The notes under the pieces were generated by a model, which was not told the DNA's origin, did not search any database, and saw only the letters and a list, made by a program, of their open reading frames with translations. The translations under genes were made by a program, and so were the position numbers. Shown here in pieces: positions 1 to 9,727 of a stretch of 64,000 nt of DNA. How positions within the stretch are numbered: position 1 is the stretch's first letter; every line of letters begins with the position of its first letter. Origin of the DNA: Ruminococcus sp. Phil11 (lineage in GTDB: Bacteria; Bacillota; Clostridia; Oscillospirales; Ruminococcaceae); contig MSGZ01000024.1 in assembly GCA_001940925.1 (NCBI GenBank), forward strand, positions 46,799-110,798, in the 5' to 3' direction.

Positions 1-999
1 CTTTGTTGTTGTCGTGGTCGCCTTAGCCGTTGTCGTGGTCGTCTTGGCGGTTGTTGTTTCCGCAGGCGGCATCGTAATCAGGTCAACGATCTCCGGCTGA
101 CCGATGAGTCCCGGTTCATCTATGGTAATCGCCGTATCTGCCGCATAGACGGAAACCGTATCCGTCAGCACCGTGCCGTCAAGGAAATGTGCAGCAGCCG
201 TCACGGTTCCCCGTACCCGGTCGTTTTCCTCATAATTGAAGCTTGTGATCCGTCCGTTCCGATCCAGCCGGATATCCGGATTGTCCGTGCTCCATTCGAT
301 ATAATCAAGGTTGTCGCTCGCCGTAAAGGGGATCGGATAAACCTTGTAGCCCCGAACCGGATCACGGTCCCAGACCGAAACATCCGTATACTCCGTCAGA
401 TCGAGCGCGTCCTCCGTAATGTCAAACGCTGCCTGAACCGGCGCGGCAGTCGTGGTGACGGCCGGCTGACCGGTGACGGTGATCATGCCGTTCGTGACCG
501 AAGATGTCAGATAATCTGTCAGAAAATCCCCTGTCAGAACATCGGCCTTCAGGGTCAGCGGATACTGTGTTCCGACAGCCGCATCCGCCGGGATCTCAAA
601 CCAGACCGTGATCGTGCCCTGCCGAAATATATATGTATAGGAGGGGTAGATCTCATGCCGCTCCGGATTCAGGAAAATATCATGAAGCTGCCGAACCGGC
701 CGGGCAAAGCGTGAGGTACGCATATCGACCTCGGCCTTCGGCACAGTGGGAACATCCTGATCAGCCGGAACCGGCGTCAGGCTGCTGTCATATTTCAGGG
801 TCAGTCCCATCATGCCGACAGTGTATTCCGTCCGGATATCAACGGAGACCGGCACGCTGCTTCCTGCCGTGCCGGAAACGGAACCGACCGTGAAATATAC
901 GGTTTCGTCGGTCTCGGCAAAAGCAGTCTGCTGCGGGATCCCGGCGCAGAACAGCATTGCCGCAGCGGTTGTGAGTGCAGTGATTTTTTTCAGAAACAT
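1..999 (-). CDS. Cohesin-domain secreted protein (scaffoldin-like), truncated at window edge
   Basis: Translated by hand: MFLKKITALTTAAAMLFCAGIPQQTAFAETDETVYFTVGSVSGTAGSSVPVSVDIRTEYTVGMMGLTLKYDSSLTPV...VWFEIPADAAVGTQYPLTLKADVL...GMITVTGQ; signal peptide, cohesin-like fold pattern, then Thr-rich linker TTTAKTTTTAKATTTTK. RBS AAAGGACG upstream of ATG at 999. No stop within window so absent from ORF track. Confidence 0.8.
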   Translation of the reverse strand, partial: MFLKKITALTTAAAMLFCAGIPQQTAFAETDETVYFTVGSVSGTAGSSVPVSVDIRTEYTVGMMGLTLKYDSSLTPVPADQDVPTVPKAEVDMRTSRFARPVRQLHDIFLNPERHEIYPSYTYIFRQGTITVWFEIPADAAVGTQYPLTLKADVLTGDFLTDYLTSSVTNGMITVTGQPAVTTTAAPVQAAFDITEDALDLTEYTDVSVWDRDPVRGYKVYPIPFTASDNLDYIEWSTDNPDIRLDRNGRITSFNYEENDRVRGTVTAAAHFLDGTVLTDTVSVYAADTAITIDEPGLIGQPEIVDLITMPPAETTTAKTTTTTAKATTTTTK

Positions 1000-1116
1000 A
1001 TCAATTCGTCCTTTCATGTAACAAGTACGGGTGGATAACCACTGCTCATTATATCACATTTTCATGCTTTTCGCAAGTCTGCGGCTGTTTTTCAGACGGT
1101 AGGCTGCCGGAACGCA

Positions 1117-1148
1117 AAAGCCGCCTGACTGCGCAGACGGCTTTTTTT
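1117..1148. terminator. Rho-independent terminator (CPBP/TetR operon side)
   Basis: GCCG-CTG stem with poly-T on + and T-rich on - strand. Confidence 0.5.
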
Positions 1149-1181
1149 GTATTCAGATCGCGACTCTTTTCTGCGCACGGT

Positions 1182-1931
1182 TCAGGCCGCATCCCGGAGC
1201 GGCTCTGCGGTGAGCGGACACTCCGCTCTGTGGGTATACAGCAGAAAGGCACCGTATGCAAGGTAAATCGCGCAGACCGGAATGAAGAACCAGAGATGCT
1301 CTGTTTCCGTATTGCCGACGAAGCTCAGCGAATTGTGCAGGATATGCAGCAGCACGCAGGGGCGCAGGCTTTTGCCTGTATACAGCAGAGCACCGCTGCA
1401 GATGCCGAAGCAGCAGGCGAATCCGACCTGCATCAGCGTTTCCCCGACCGGTGCGCCGTAGGCGATGTTCACCAGATGCCCGATGCCGAAGCTCAGTGCC
1501 GCGATCCAGAAGGCGCGCCGTGTGTTCTTTCCTGCGACCGCGCGGAACAGAATGCTCCGGAGGATCAGTTCCTCAAGGAACGGGCCGAGCACGCCGATCG
1601 CGAGCACGCCGAGCAGATTTGCGGCGATCGTCTGCTCCCGCAGGCCGAAGCCCGACCAGATATTGACCGTTGCAGCGAGCAGCGGCGGGATCAGATACAG
1701 AAAGCGTCTGAGATTTCCGCGGAACCGGCACAGCCCGAAATGCTCCGCAAGCCCGTTCTTCCGGATAAATGTCAGCAGCACCGCGCAGATCACCAGTCCG
1801 GCGGCGATCTGCAGGGCGTAATTCAGTGCCGCGTTTTCCGTCTGGATGCCCGCCGAACCGAACCCGACCACGTAGATCACGATCCAGATGACCGCGAACA
1901 GCACCGGCTTATTCTCATAAAGCTTCTTCAT
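1182..1931 (-). CDS. CPBP family intramembrane metalloprotease
   Basis: Multi-TM protein with EELILRSILFRAV and GHLVN motifs typical of CPBP (Abi/CAAX) family. Confidence 0.85.
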   Translation of the reverse strand: MKKLYENKPVLFAVIWIVIYVVGFGSAGIQTENAALNYALQIAAGLVICAVLLTFIRKNGLAEHFGLCRFRGNLRRFLYLIPPLLAATVNIWSGFGLREQTIAANLLGVLAIGVLGPFLEELILRSILFRAVAGKNTRRAFWIAALSFGIGHLVNIAYGAPVGETLMQVGFACCFGICSGALLYTGKSLRPCVLLHILHNSLSFVGNTETEHLWFFIPVCAIYLAYGAFLLYTHRAECPLTAEPLRDAA

Positions 1932-2505
1932 GTTCTTCTCCTTTCACGGCGGCAACTGCCCCGAACAGGCTGCGGGTCAGCAGCTTTTTGCAGTACGCCG
2001 CATCATACTGCAGGGCATTGTTTGCAAGCAGACAGGCACAGCCGTGCACGGTCATGAACAGCTGCGCAAAGACCGCCTCTGCCTGCTCCGGGGTCAGCTT
2101 TGCCTCTGCTGCGACCGCCTCCAGCAGCGGGGCATTTTCCGGCGCGGCGGTCAGCGCGGCAAGCGGCGTATCCGGCAGCATCCCCGACTGAAACAGAAAC
2201 CGGAACAGATCGCGCTCCTCCGCGGCAAATCGGATATACCGCAGGCCGATGCAGAGCAGCGGGTTTTCCCCTGCTGCGGGCGGCTGCATCAGGAATGCGG
2301 TGTGGAACGCATCAGCCTGCGCAAAGACTGCGGCCTTCAGTGCCTCTGCGGTATGGTAATGGTACATGACCGGCTGTGTCGAGCAGCCGAGCTTTTTGGC
2401 CACGCTGCGGATATTGAGTGCCTCAAAGCCGGATTCCCGCACAAGCTGAAAGCCGGCCTCCGCGATCATCTCCGCGGTGATCTTTGCCTTCGGCGGCATC
2501 ATCAT
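1915..2505 (-). CDS. TetR/AcrR family transcriptional regulator
   Basis: N-terminal HTH: ITAEMIAEAGFQLVRESGFEALNIRSVAKKLGCSTQPVMYHYHTAEALKAAVF. Confidence 0.85.
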   Translation of the reverse strand: MMMPPKAKITAEMIAEAGFQLVRESGFEALNIRSVAKKLGCSTQPVMYHYHTAEALKAAVFAQADAFHTAFLMQPPAAGENPLLCIGLRYIRFAAEERDLFRFLFQSGMLPDTPLAALTAAPENAPLLEAVAAEAKLTPEQAEAVFAQLFMTVHGCACLLANNALQYDAAYCKKLLTRSLFGAVAAVKGEEHEEAL

Positions 2506-2513
2506 CCCTCCTT

Positions 2514-2541
2514 ATAACGAATGTTATATAACACCTGTTAT
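2514..2541. promoter_or_regulatory. Two abutting 14-bp inverted repeats ATAACRNNTGTTAT, candidate TetR operator
   Basis: ATAACG-AA-TGTTAT (2514-2527) directly followed by ATAACA-CC-TGTTAT (2528-2541), in the TetR/ABC divergent intergenic region. Confidence 0.6.
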
Positions 2542-2742
2542 TATACATATCAGAGCGTGTTTTGTCAAGATGCTGCCGACACGATTCGGAAGAATGCACA
2601 AAAAGGCGATTAAAAAACTGTACAGATGCACAAAACGCCGAAATCTCTTTTGTATCACAGAACATACACATTTTTATGATATACTCCCCACATATTTCGG
2701 TACGGGATGCCGGAATATCAATTTATGAAAGGTCGTGATACT

Positions 2743-5700
2743 TTGCTCGGACTGAAAGGAATTACCAAGGATTATCTCTCCGGAGATACCGCGGTACATG
2801 CACTCAGAGGAATTGACATCCAGTTCCGTCAAAACGAATTTGTCGCGGTGCTGGGACCGTCCGGCTGCGGCAAGACCACGCTGCTGAACATCATCGGCGG
2901 TCTTGACCGTTACACGGAGGGCGACCTGACCATTGCGGACAAATCGACCAAAGAATACAAGGACAGAGACTGGGATCATTACCGGAACCATACGATCGGG
3001 TTTGTCTTTCAGACCTATAACCTGATCCCGCACCAGACCGTGCTCTCCAATGTGGAGCTCGCGCTGACGCTCTCGGGCATTTCCAAAGCGGAACGCCGCG
3101 AGCGCGCCGTCAAAATGCTGGAGCGCGTCGGACTGGGCGACCAGCTCAAAAAGAAGCCGAATCAGATGTCCGGCGGTCAGATGCAGCGTGTTGCGATTGC
3201 GCGTGCGCTCATCAACAATCCGGAGATCCTGCTCGCCGACGAGCCGACCGGCGCACTTGATACTGAGACCAGCGTGCAGATCATGGATCTGCTGAAGGAG
3301 ATTGCGAAAGACAGACTGGTCATCATGGTCACGCACAACCCCGACCTTGCAGAGCAGTATGCAACGCGCATCATCCGTCTGCTGGACGGCAAGGTGCAGA
3401 GCGACTCGAAGCCCTATTCCGAAAAGCAGGCAGTGGCCGACCGCAAAAAGGCACTGAAAAAGAAGGAAAAGGAAGAAGCCGCCGCCGCGAAAAAGAGCAA
3501 AAAGGTCTCCATGAGCAGCGGTACTGCGCTTTCGCTGTCACTGAACAATCTGCTGACGAAAAAAGGCAGAACGATCCTGACGGCGTTTGCGGGCAGCATC
3601 GGCATCATCGGCATTGCGCTGATCCTGTCGCTCTCGGACGGCTTCCAGACCTTTATCAATACCGTGCAGGAGAACACGCTTTCCTCGTATCCGCTGACGA
3701 TCATGTCGCGGTCGGTCGATCTGACGAGCCTGATCGAGAATGTGACGGGGCAGGCGGAGCATAAAGATGAGCACCCGCTTGATAAGGTCTATGCGACCGG
3801 ACAGCACGCAGAGATGCTGAACTCCATGATGTCAGAGGTCAAGCAGAACGATATGGCAGGCTTCAAAAAGTATATTGAAGATCATGCTTCGGAGCTGGAA
3901 TCCTATAATATTGAATACGATTACAACATTCAGCCGCAGGTGTTCATGGCCGATACCAGTGAAAAAGTCACACCGGTCAACCCGAATCCGCTGGTCGATG
4001 CCTATTATCAGGCACTCGGTTATGACATGAACAATATGTCATCCTCATATTCGCAGATCATGTCCATGAGCACAGACGGTATGGATATCTGGACGCTGAT
4101 TTACGGCGACCGCGGGCTGCTTGAACAGCAGTACGATGTCATCAGCGGTCACTGGCCGGAGAACATGAACGAAGTCATCCTCGTGGTCGATGAGTACAAC
4201 GAGATCAACGGCATGACGCTCTACGGTCTCGGTCTGCGCGACCCCGCCGAAATTTCGGAGATGATGACGCAGATCATGTCCGGCGAGCCGATCGAAGCAA
4301 AATCCGAAAGCTTCAACTATAAGGATCTCATGAACATGCAGTTCAGCGTGATCCTCAATACAGATTACTACGAATTTGACAAAGCGGCAAACTGCTGGAA
4401 GGACCGCACCCGCGATGAGGAATATATGGCAAAGAAGGTCGATGACGGCGTTCAGGTGCATATTTCTGGTATTGTCCGCAAAAAAGAGGGTGCCGTCAGC
4501 GGTGCGCTGATGCCCGGAACGATCTGCTATACGCAGGAGCTGGTCGATTATCTGCTTGACGAGATCGCCGATACCGAAATCGTCAAGGCACAGCAGGACG
4601 ACCCGGAGACTGACGTTTTCACCGGCTACGAGTTCGAGGATCATGATGATGTGACGATCGACGATGTGTACGAGTATCTGGACAATCTGAGTGAGGCGGA
4701 ATTTGCACAGCTTCAGATGATGTTCTCCAATATGTACGGTAATTCGATCAAGCCGGAGGATGTGATCGGCAGCCTCAATTCCATGAGTGACGAGGAGCTT
4801 GTTGAGGCAGTCGCACCGTCGGTCATGGGCGATATCAGGCTGGAGGATGCAAAGGCATTTGCCGCGACCGAACAGGGTCAGGGCGCACTCATGATGATGC
4901 TCGCGGAGCAGGCCGGCACCGACCCCGATCCCGCAATGCTCGCGAACCTTGACGATGATACGCTGCTGACGCTCTATACAGAGATCGTCAAGTCGCAGCT
5001 GACTGCCGATGCGCTGCGCGAGAAGATCGCGAACATGAGCGAGGAGGAGGTCACGCAGCTGACCGAATCGCTCAATCCCGCAAAGGACAGAGAGAGCATG
5101 AAGGCCGCGCTCAAGACCATGGACGAGGAAATGCTGCTCAAGGTGTTCAAAGAGCAGATCCTTGCGCAGAACACCGACAACACCTATGAAGGCAATCTGC
5201 AGAAGCTCGGCCTGCGCGACCCCGACAGCCCGTTTGCGATCCAGATCTACTCCGAGAGCTTTGCGGCAAAGGAGGAGTTCGAGGACTTTATCAAGGGTTA
5301 CAACGACAGTCAGAAGGACGATGACGGCAAGATCGAATACACCGACTACATCGGTATTCTGCTGAAATCCGTGACCAAGATCATCAATATGGTTTCCTAT
5401 GTGCTGATCGGCTTTGTCTCGATTTCGCTGGTCGTGTCGTCCATTATGATCGGCATTATTACGTATATCTCGGTGCTGGAGCGCACAAAGGAGATCGGCA
5501 TTCTCCGTTCGATCGGTGCCTCCAAGCGCGACGTCAGCCGCGTGTTCAATGCGGAGACGTTCATCATCGGACTGGTCGCCGGACTGATCGGCGTGGCGGT
5601 CACGGTGCTGCTGGATATCCCGATCAATATCATCATCGAGAAGGTCTCCGGTGCGGCGCATGTCGCATTCCTGCGTCCGGCTTACGCGGCAATTCTGGTT

Positions 5701-5793
5701 GCGATCTCCGTTGTGCTGACGTTGATTGCGGGCATCATTCCCGCAAGACTGGCCGCCAAGAAAGACCCGGTCATTGCCCTCCGCACCGAATAA
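2743..5793 (+). CDS. ABC transporter, fused ATP-binding and MacB/FtsX-type permease
   Basis: Walker A GPSGCGKTT, signature MSGGQMQRVAIARAL, Walker B ILLADEPTGALD; C-terminal FtsX TM region (VLERTKEIGILRSIGASKRDVSRVFNAE). TTG start at 2743 preferred over 2707 because AAAGG lies just upstream. Confidence 0.88.
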   Translation: MLGLKGITKDYLSGDTAVHALRGIDIQFRQNEFVAVLGPSGCGKTTLLNIIGGLDRYTEGDLTIADKSTKEYKDRDWDHYRNHTIGFVFQTYNLIPHQTVLSNVELALTLSGISKAERRERAVKMLERVGLGDQLKKKPNQMSGGQMQRVAIARALINNPEILLADEPTGALDTETSVQIMDLLKEIAKDRLVIMVTHNPDLAEQYATRIIRLLDGKVQSDSKPYSEKQAVADRKKALKKKEKEEAAAAKKSKKVSMSSGTALSLSLNNLLTKKGRTILTAFAGSIGIIGIALILSLSDGFQTFINTVQENTLSSYPLTIMSRSVDLTSLIENVTGQAEHKDEHPLDKVYATGQHAEMLNSMMSEVKQNDMAGFKKYIEDHASELESYNIEYDYNIQPQVFMADTSEKVTPVNPNPLVDAYYQALGYDMNNMSSSYSQIMSMSTDGMDIWTLIYGDRGLLEQQYDVISGHWPENMNEVILVVDEYNEINGMTLYGLGLRDPAEISEMMTQIMSGEPIEAKSESFNYKDLMNMQFSVILNTDYYEFDKAANCWKDRTRDEEYMAKKVDDGVQVHISGIVRKKEGAVSGALMPGTICYTQELVDYLLDEIADTEIVKAQQDDPETDVFTGYEFEDHDDVTIDDVYEYLDNLSEAEFAQLQMMFSNMYGNSIKPEDVIGSLNSMSDEELVEAVAPSVMGDIRLEDAKAFAATEQGQGALMMMLAEQAGTDPDPAMLANLDDDTLLTLYTEIVKSQLTADALREKIANMSEEEVTQLTESLNPAKDRESMKAALKTMDEEMLLKVFKEQILAQNTDNTYEGNLQKLGLRDPDSPFAIQIYSESFAAKEEFEDFIKGYNDSQKDDDGKIEYTDYIGILLKSVTKIINMVSYVLIGFVSISLVVSSIMIGIITYISVLERTKEIGILRSIGASKRDVSRVFNAETFIIGLVAGLIGVAVTVLLDIPINIIIEKVSGAAHVAFLRPAYAAILVAISVVLTLIAGIIPARLAAKKDPVIALRTE

Positions 5794-5796
5794 CCG

Positions 5797-6213
5797 GCGG
5801 GGAGCCCCCGCTGGCGTTTCCCTCCGGGGGCGGTTAGCGGAGAACGCCCAACATTCCAAGCACACGCCGCGGAGCGGCTTCTGATAGGTTCCTGCTCCCA
5901 GCGGGGAGCCCCCGCGGGCAATTTCCTCCGGGGACGGTTAGCGGAGAACGCCTATCATTCCAAGCACACGCCGCGGAGCGGCTTATGACAGGTTACTGCT
6001 CCCAGCGGGGAGCCCCCGCGGGCAATTTCCTCCGGGGGCGGGGAGCGGAGAACGCCCAACATTCCAAGCACACGCCGCAGAGCGGCTTATGACAGGTTAC
6101 TGCTCCCAGCGGGGAGCCCCCGCGGGCATTTTCCTCCGGGGACGGTTAGCGGAGAACGCCCAACATTCCAAGCACACGCCGCAGAGCGGCTTCTGATAGG
6201 TTCCTGCTCCCGG
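5797..6213. repeat. Four tandem copies of a 104-bp GC-rich intergenic repeat
   Basis: GCGGGGAGCC occurs at 5797, 5901, 6005 and 6109 (exact 104-bp spacing); unit contains CCAACATTCCAAGCACACGCCGCRGAGCGGCTT. Confidence 0.9.
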
Positions 6214-6267
6214 CAATGGAGCTTCCACGGGCGTAACTTTGATTCGTTATTCATTATTCACTATCAT

Positions 6268-6303
6268 AATCGAGCCTTCCTGATGAAAAAGGAAGGCTCG
6301 ATT
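6268..6303. terminator. Strong hairpin terminator
   Basis: AATCGAGCCTTCC-tgatgaaaaa-GGAAGGCTCGATT, 13-bp perfect stem. Confidence 0.75.
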
Positions 6304-6448
6304 GTTAGATTAGAATTATTTTTCAGAACAATGTAACCTTTTTCCCTCCGTTCCGGTCATAAAGGATGAAGGGACAAATTCCGCCCGTTTTTCCCGTTCG
6401 GGCATCTGTGTCCCTCTGACATCATGGATCATGAAAGGAGTTTTTACC

Positions 6449-7735
6449 ATGAAACATATGAAATCAGCATGTATCATCACTGCAGCGGCATTCCTGACAG
6501 CCGCCGGGATCTGCGGCATACAGGCCGCAGCTGACGCAGGGTTTTCCATGACCGCAGCAGAGGAAACCGTCGTGGAGCGCGGCGATCTGCGCTTTACGGT
6601 CTGTGATGACCATGCGGTCGTCACCAAATGCCTGAACCAAAGCGGCGCGGTCATTCCGGAAGAGATCGACGGCGTTCCCGTCACGGAGATCGGCGAAGAA
6701 GCGTTTGCCGTATGCACGCAGATGAAGGAAGCTGTCATTCCGGGAAGCGTCGAGCGCATCGGAGCCAATGCATTCGGTAAGGATCCGATGCTGGAATCCG
6801 TCACGATCGGGAACGGTACGGTTTACATCGGCCGATATGCGTTTGACAGCTGCATCAACCTCAAATCCGTCAAGCTGCCGGATACGCTGCAGTGGATCGA
6901 CGATCGGGCGTTCTATTTGTGTACGGCACTCTCCGGGATCGAACTGCCGGAAGGCATCGAATACATCGGCGAGTGTGCGTTCTACGGCACAGCCATTCCG
7001 TCCGCCGAGGTTCCTGACGCATCCATCGGGATCGGCGCATTTGAAAACTGCACGAAGCTGAAAACCGCAAAGCTGCAGGCTGCGTATACTGTTCCGGACT
7101 TTGCTTTTTCGGGCTGTGAGGCACTGGAATCGGTCACGCTTTCTTCGCGGCTCGAAGCGATCGGCACCCGCGCATTTGACGGCTGCAAAGCCCTGAAAAC
7201 GCTGACGGTTCCTGCACGCGTTGAGAAGATCGGGAGCTATGCACTGACCGGCTGTGACGCGCTGACGCTCAAAGTCGCGGCGGATTCTGCGGCGGAAAAG
7301 CACGCGCAGAGATTCGCCATCAAATACGAGATCATCGACGCAATGGAGACCGGCGGCCTCATGACCGGCGACCTCAACGGCGACTGCAGGGTCTCGGTCG
7401 AGGACGTACAGCTTGCCCTGCAGGCGTATACGAATGTCCTTGCAAAGAAGGATTCCGGCCTGAATGCGCTGCAGTATGAGGCAGCTTCTTCTGTCTGCCT
7501 GTTCGGCGGTTCCCTCACCGTTGAGGACGTTCAGTTCATTCTCAGATACTACACCGAAAACGAAGTCGCGAAAAGGACGGTCAGCTGGGATGATCTGCGC
7601 ACTATTTATATGCCTGAAACGACGACTGCGCCTGCGGTCACAGTATACAACACCAGCGGAACCTGCATTTGCGATGAACTGACCACGCATACCACGGCAA
7701 TTCCGATGCCGGTCACCACTGCACCGGCACAGTAA
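6449..7735 (+). CDS. Secreted LRR_5 (BspA-type) protein with divergent C-terminal dockerin
   Basis: Repeats such as VTEIGEEAFAVCTQMKEAVIPGSVERIGANAFG; C-term GDLNGDCRVSVEDVQLALQAYTNVLAKKDSG...GGSLTVEDVQFILRYYTENEV. ATG 6449 with AAAGGAG RBS. Confidence 0.8.
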   Translation: MKHMKSACIITAAAFLTAAGICGIQAAADAGFSMTAAEETVVERGDLRFTVCDDHAVVTKCLNQSGAVIPEEIDGVPVTEIGEEAFAVCTQMKEAVIPGSVERIGANAFGKDPMLESVTIGNGTVYIGRYAFDSCINLKSVKLPDTLQWIDDRAFYLCTALSGIELPEGIEYIGECAFYGTAIPSAEVPDASIGIGAFENCTKLKTAKLQAAYTVPDFAFSGCEALESVTLSSRLEAIGTRAFDGCKALKTLTVPARVEKIGSYALTGCDALTLKVAADSAAEKHAQRFAIKYEIIDAMETGGLMTGDLNGDCRVSVEDVQLALQAYTNVLAKKDSGLNALQYEAASSVCLFGGSLTVEDVQFILRYYTENEVAKRTVSWDDLRTIYMPETTTAPAVTVYNTSGTCICDELTTHTTAIPMPVTTAPAQ

Positions 7736-7752
7736 TTTTTCTGCATAGGAAA

Positions 7753-7786
7753 GAGGACAGTCCCGAGGGGCTGTCCTCCTGCTTTT
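7753..7786 (+). terminator. Rho-independent terminator
   Basis: GAGGACAG...CTGTCCTC followed by T-rich run. Confidence 0.65.
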
Positions 7787-7917
7787 ATCGTATTTTATAT
7801 TGCGTTTCACAGGAATATCATGTGAAATATCATTGCGTTTTCCGGCATGATGTGTTATAATAAATAACAGCCGGCGCGTTCCGGCTGAAATGTGGAAAGG
7901 CAGGAAAAAGAAACATC

Positions 7918-9567
7918 ATGAGAAAATTTCAGAAAACAGCAGCGTTCAGTGCAGCAGTTCTGGCACTGACCGGTACCGCAGCCGTACTGCCGGCAGCACC
8001 CTTTACCGCAGCAATCACAGCTTATGCAGCAGAAGCAAACCGCGTCACGGTCGATGACGTCGAGTACACACTGTATGAAGATCATGCTGCCGTTTATGAT
8101 TATCACGGAAAAAGGCAGCCGGAAATGACGATCCCGGATACCGTGAAGGGTCTGCCCGTGACAGAAATCGAGGAGCAAGCCTTTGGGGGCGCATCCGTCA
8201 AAAAGGTGATCCTGCCGGAAAGCGTGACCGTGATCGGCCAAAGCGCATTTGCCGGGATCTTAAATCTGGAAAGCGTCATCTGCCCCGGTGTCAAAGAGAT
8301 CGGCCATATGGCGTTTTATATGTGTGAATCGCTGCAGTCCGTGACGCTGCCGGAGGGACTTACCACGATCGGCTGGAGGGCCTTTTTTGACTGCACCGCT
8401 ATGACAGAGGTCAAGGCACCGTCCACCCTGACCGAGATCGGCGCGCAGGCGTTCCGCGGGACGGCATGGTTTGATACACTGCAGGCGGAAGGCGTTCCGG
8501 TCGTGCTCAATCATATCGTCATTGACGGCACAACATGCAAGGGCACTGTCACGCTTTCGACCGATGTCACGACAATCGGTGCTTCAGCATTTGCGGAAAA
8601 CGAGGAACTGACCGAGATCAAGATCCCGAACACCGTCAAGGAAATCAGATCCGGGGCTTTTTCCAAATGCACCGGGCTGAAAGCCCTCGCCCTGCCGGAC
8701 AGCGTCACGGAGATTCCGGATTCTATGTGCAGCGGCTGCACGGCACTGGAGGAAATCACATTTTCCGACAAGCTGACTAAGATCGGAGAATATGCATTCA
8801 TGAAAACCGCACTCATAGAAATCAATCTTCCGGAAGGCGTGACCGTCATTGCAGATCATACTTTTGAAGAATGCAAGGCGCTGAGAACCTTTCAATATTG
8901 GAAACTGGAAAAAATCGGCAAAAGTGCTTTCAGGAACTGCACCAGTCTGTATTTCTTCGTGAACGGTGAGATCGAGGAAATCGGTGATAATGCGTTCCAG
9001 GGCTGCACATCCCTTGAGACAATATTATTCCCGCTGGCACTGAAAAAAATCGGAAATCAGTCCTTCAGAGGCTGCACAAAGCTGCGCAAAGTCACTATCA
9101 TGTATCATATCAGAAGCATTGACATGGCTGCATTCATGGACTGCACGGCACTGGAACAAGCCGATATCAAAGAACCCTTTGCAGAGCTGGACGATCAGGC
9201 ATTCAAGGACTGCCCGAAGCTCGTGCTCCTCGGCTATGACGGCTCCACGACGGAAGAATATGCTGCAGCGCATGGTCTGCAGTTTGAGTCGCTCGGCGCG
9301 ATCCGGAAGTCTGACGAGACCAGAGGCGATGTCACCGATGACGGTGAGGTCAGCATTGACGATGTGCAGACCGGGCTGAAAGCCTACACCGAACAGCTTT
9401 CGGGCAAGGATACCGGTCTGACAAAAAGACAGTTGTGGAACGCAGATGTTGACTACAACGGCAAGCTGGAGATCGAGGATGTGCAGAATACGCTGAAATA
9501 CTATACGGAAACTGCTGTTGCAGGCAAAAAGATTTCATGGGCTAGTATTATCCGGAGCAGCAAATAA
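7918..9567 (+). CDS. Secreted LRR_5 (BspA-type) protein with divergent C-terminal dockerin
   Basis: Signal peptide, many LRR_5 repeats, C-term GDVTDDGEVSIDDVQTGLKAYTEQLSGKDTGLTKRQLWNADVDYNGKLEIEDVQNTLKYYTETAV. Confidence 0.85.
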   Translation: MRKFQKTAAFSAAVLALTGTAAVLPAAPFTAAITAYAAEANRVTVDDVEYTLYEDHAAVYDYHGKRQPEMTIPDTVKGLPVTEIEEQAFGGASVKKVILPESVTVIGQSAFAGILNLESVICPGVKEIGHMAFYMCESLQSVTLPEGLTTIGWRAFFDCTAMTEVKAPSTLTEIGAQAFRGTAWFDTLQAEGVPVVLNHIVIDGTTCKGTVTLSTDVTTIGASAFAENEELTEIKIPNTVKEIRSGAFSKCTGLKALALPDSVTEIPDSMCSGCTALEEITFSDKLTKIGEYAFMKTALIEINLPEGVTVIADHTFEECKALRTFQYWKLEKIGKSAFRNCTSLYFFVNGEIEEIGDNAFQGCTSLETILFPLALKKIGNQSFRGCTKLRKVTIMYHIRSIDMAAFMDCTALEQADIKEPFAELDDQAFKDCPKLVLLGYDGSTTEEYAAAHGLQFESLGAIRKSDETRGDVTDDGEVSIDDVQTGLKAYTEQLSGKDTGLTKRQLWNADVDYNGKLEIEDVQNTLKYYTETAVAGKKISWASIIRSSK

Positions 9568-9579
9568 GAACGGCATCCG

Positions 9580-9616
9580 AAGAGCCGGGGTTTGATGTGC
9601 CCCGGCTCTTGCTGTT
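9580..9616 (+). terminator. Rho-independent terminator
   Basis: AAGAGCCGGGG-tttgatgtg-CCCCGGCTCTT then T-rich. Confidence 0.65.
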
Positions 9617-9727
9617 TCCTATGCAATACGGCAGAAACTTTTTCGCGTCTCTCCCATTGAATTTTTGCGTATAATATGGTATAATAAAGCATAAGTCCCG
9701 AATACGGAAAACAGACAGGAGATGCGT

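Noticed and set aside
4045-5865. 606-aa minus-strand ORF inside the ABC transporter
   Set aside because: Antisense shadow of a well-supported transporter gene; low-complexity His/Asp/Arg-rich translation
5797-6213. 104-bp repeat considered as a CRISPR array
   Set aside because: Whole unit including would-be spacers is conserved, so no repeat/spacer alternation
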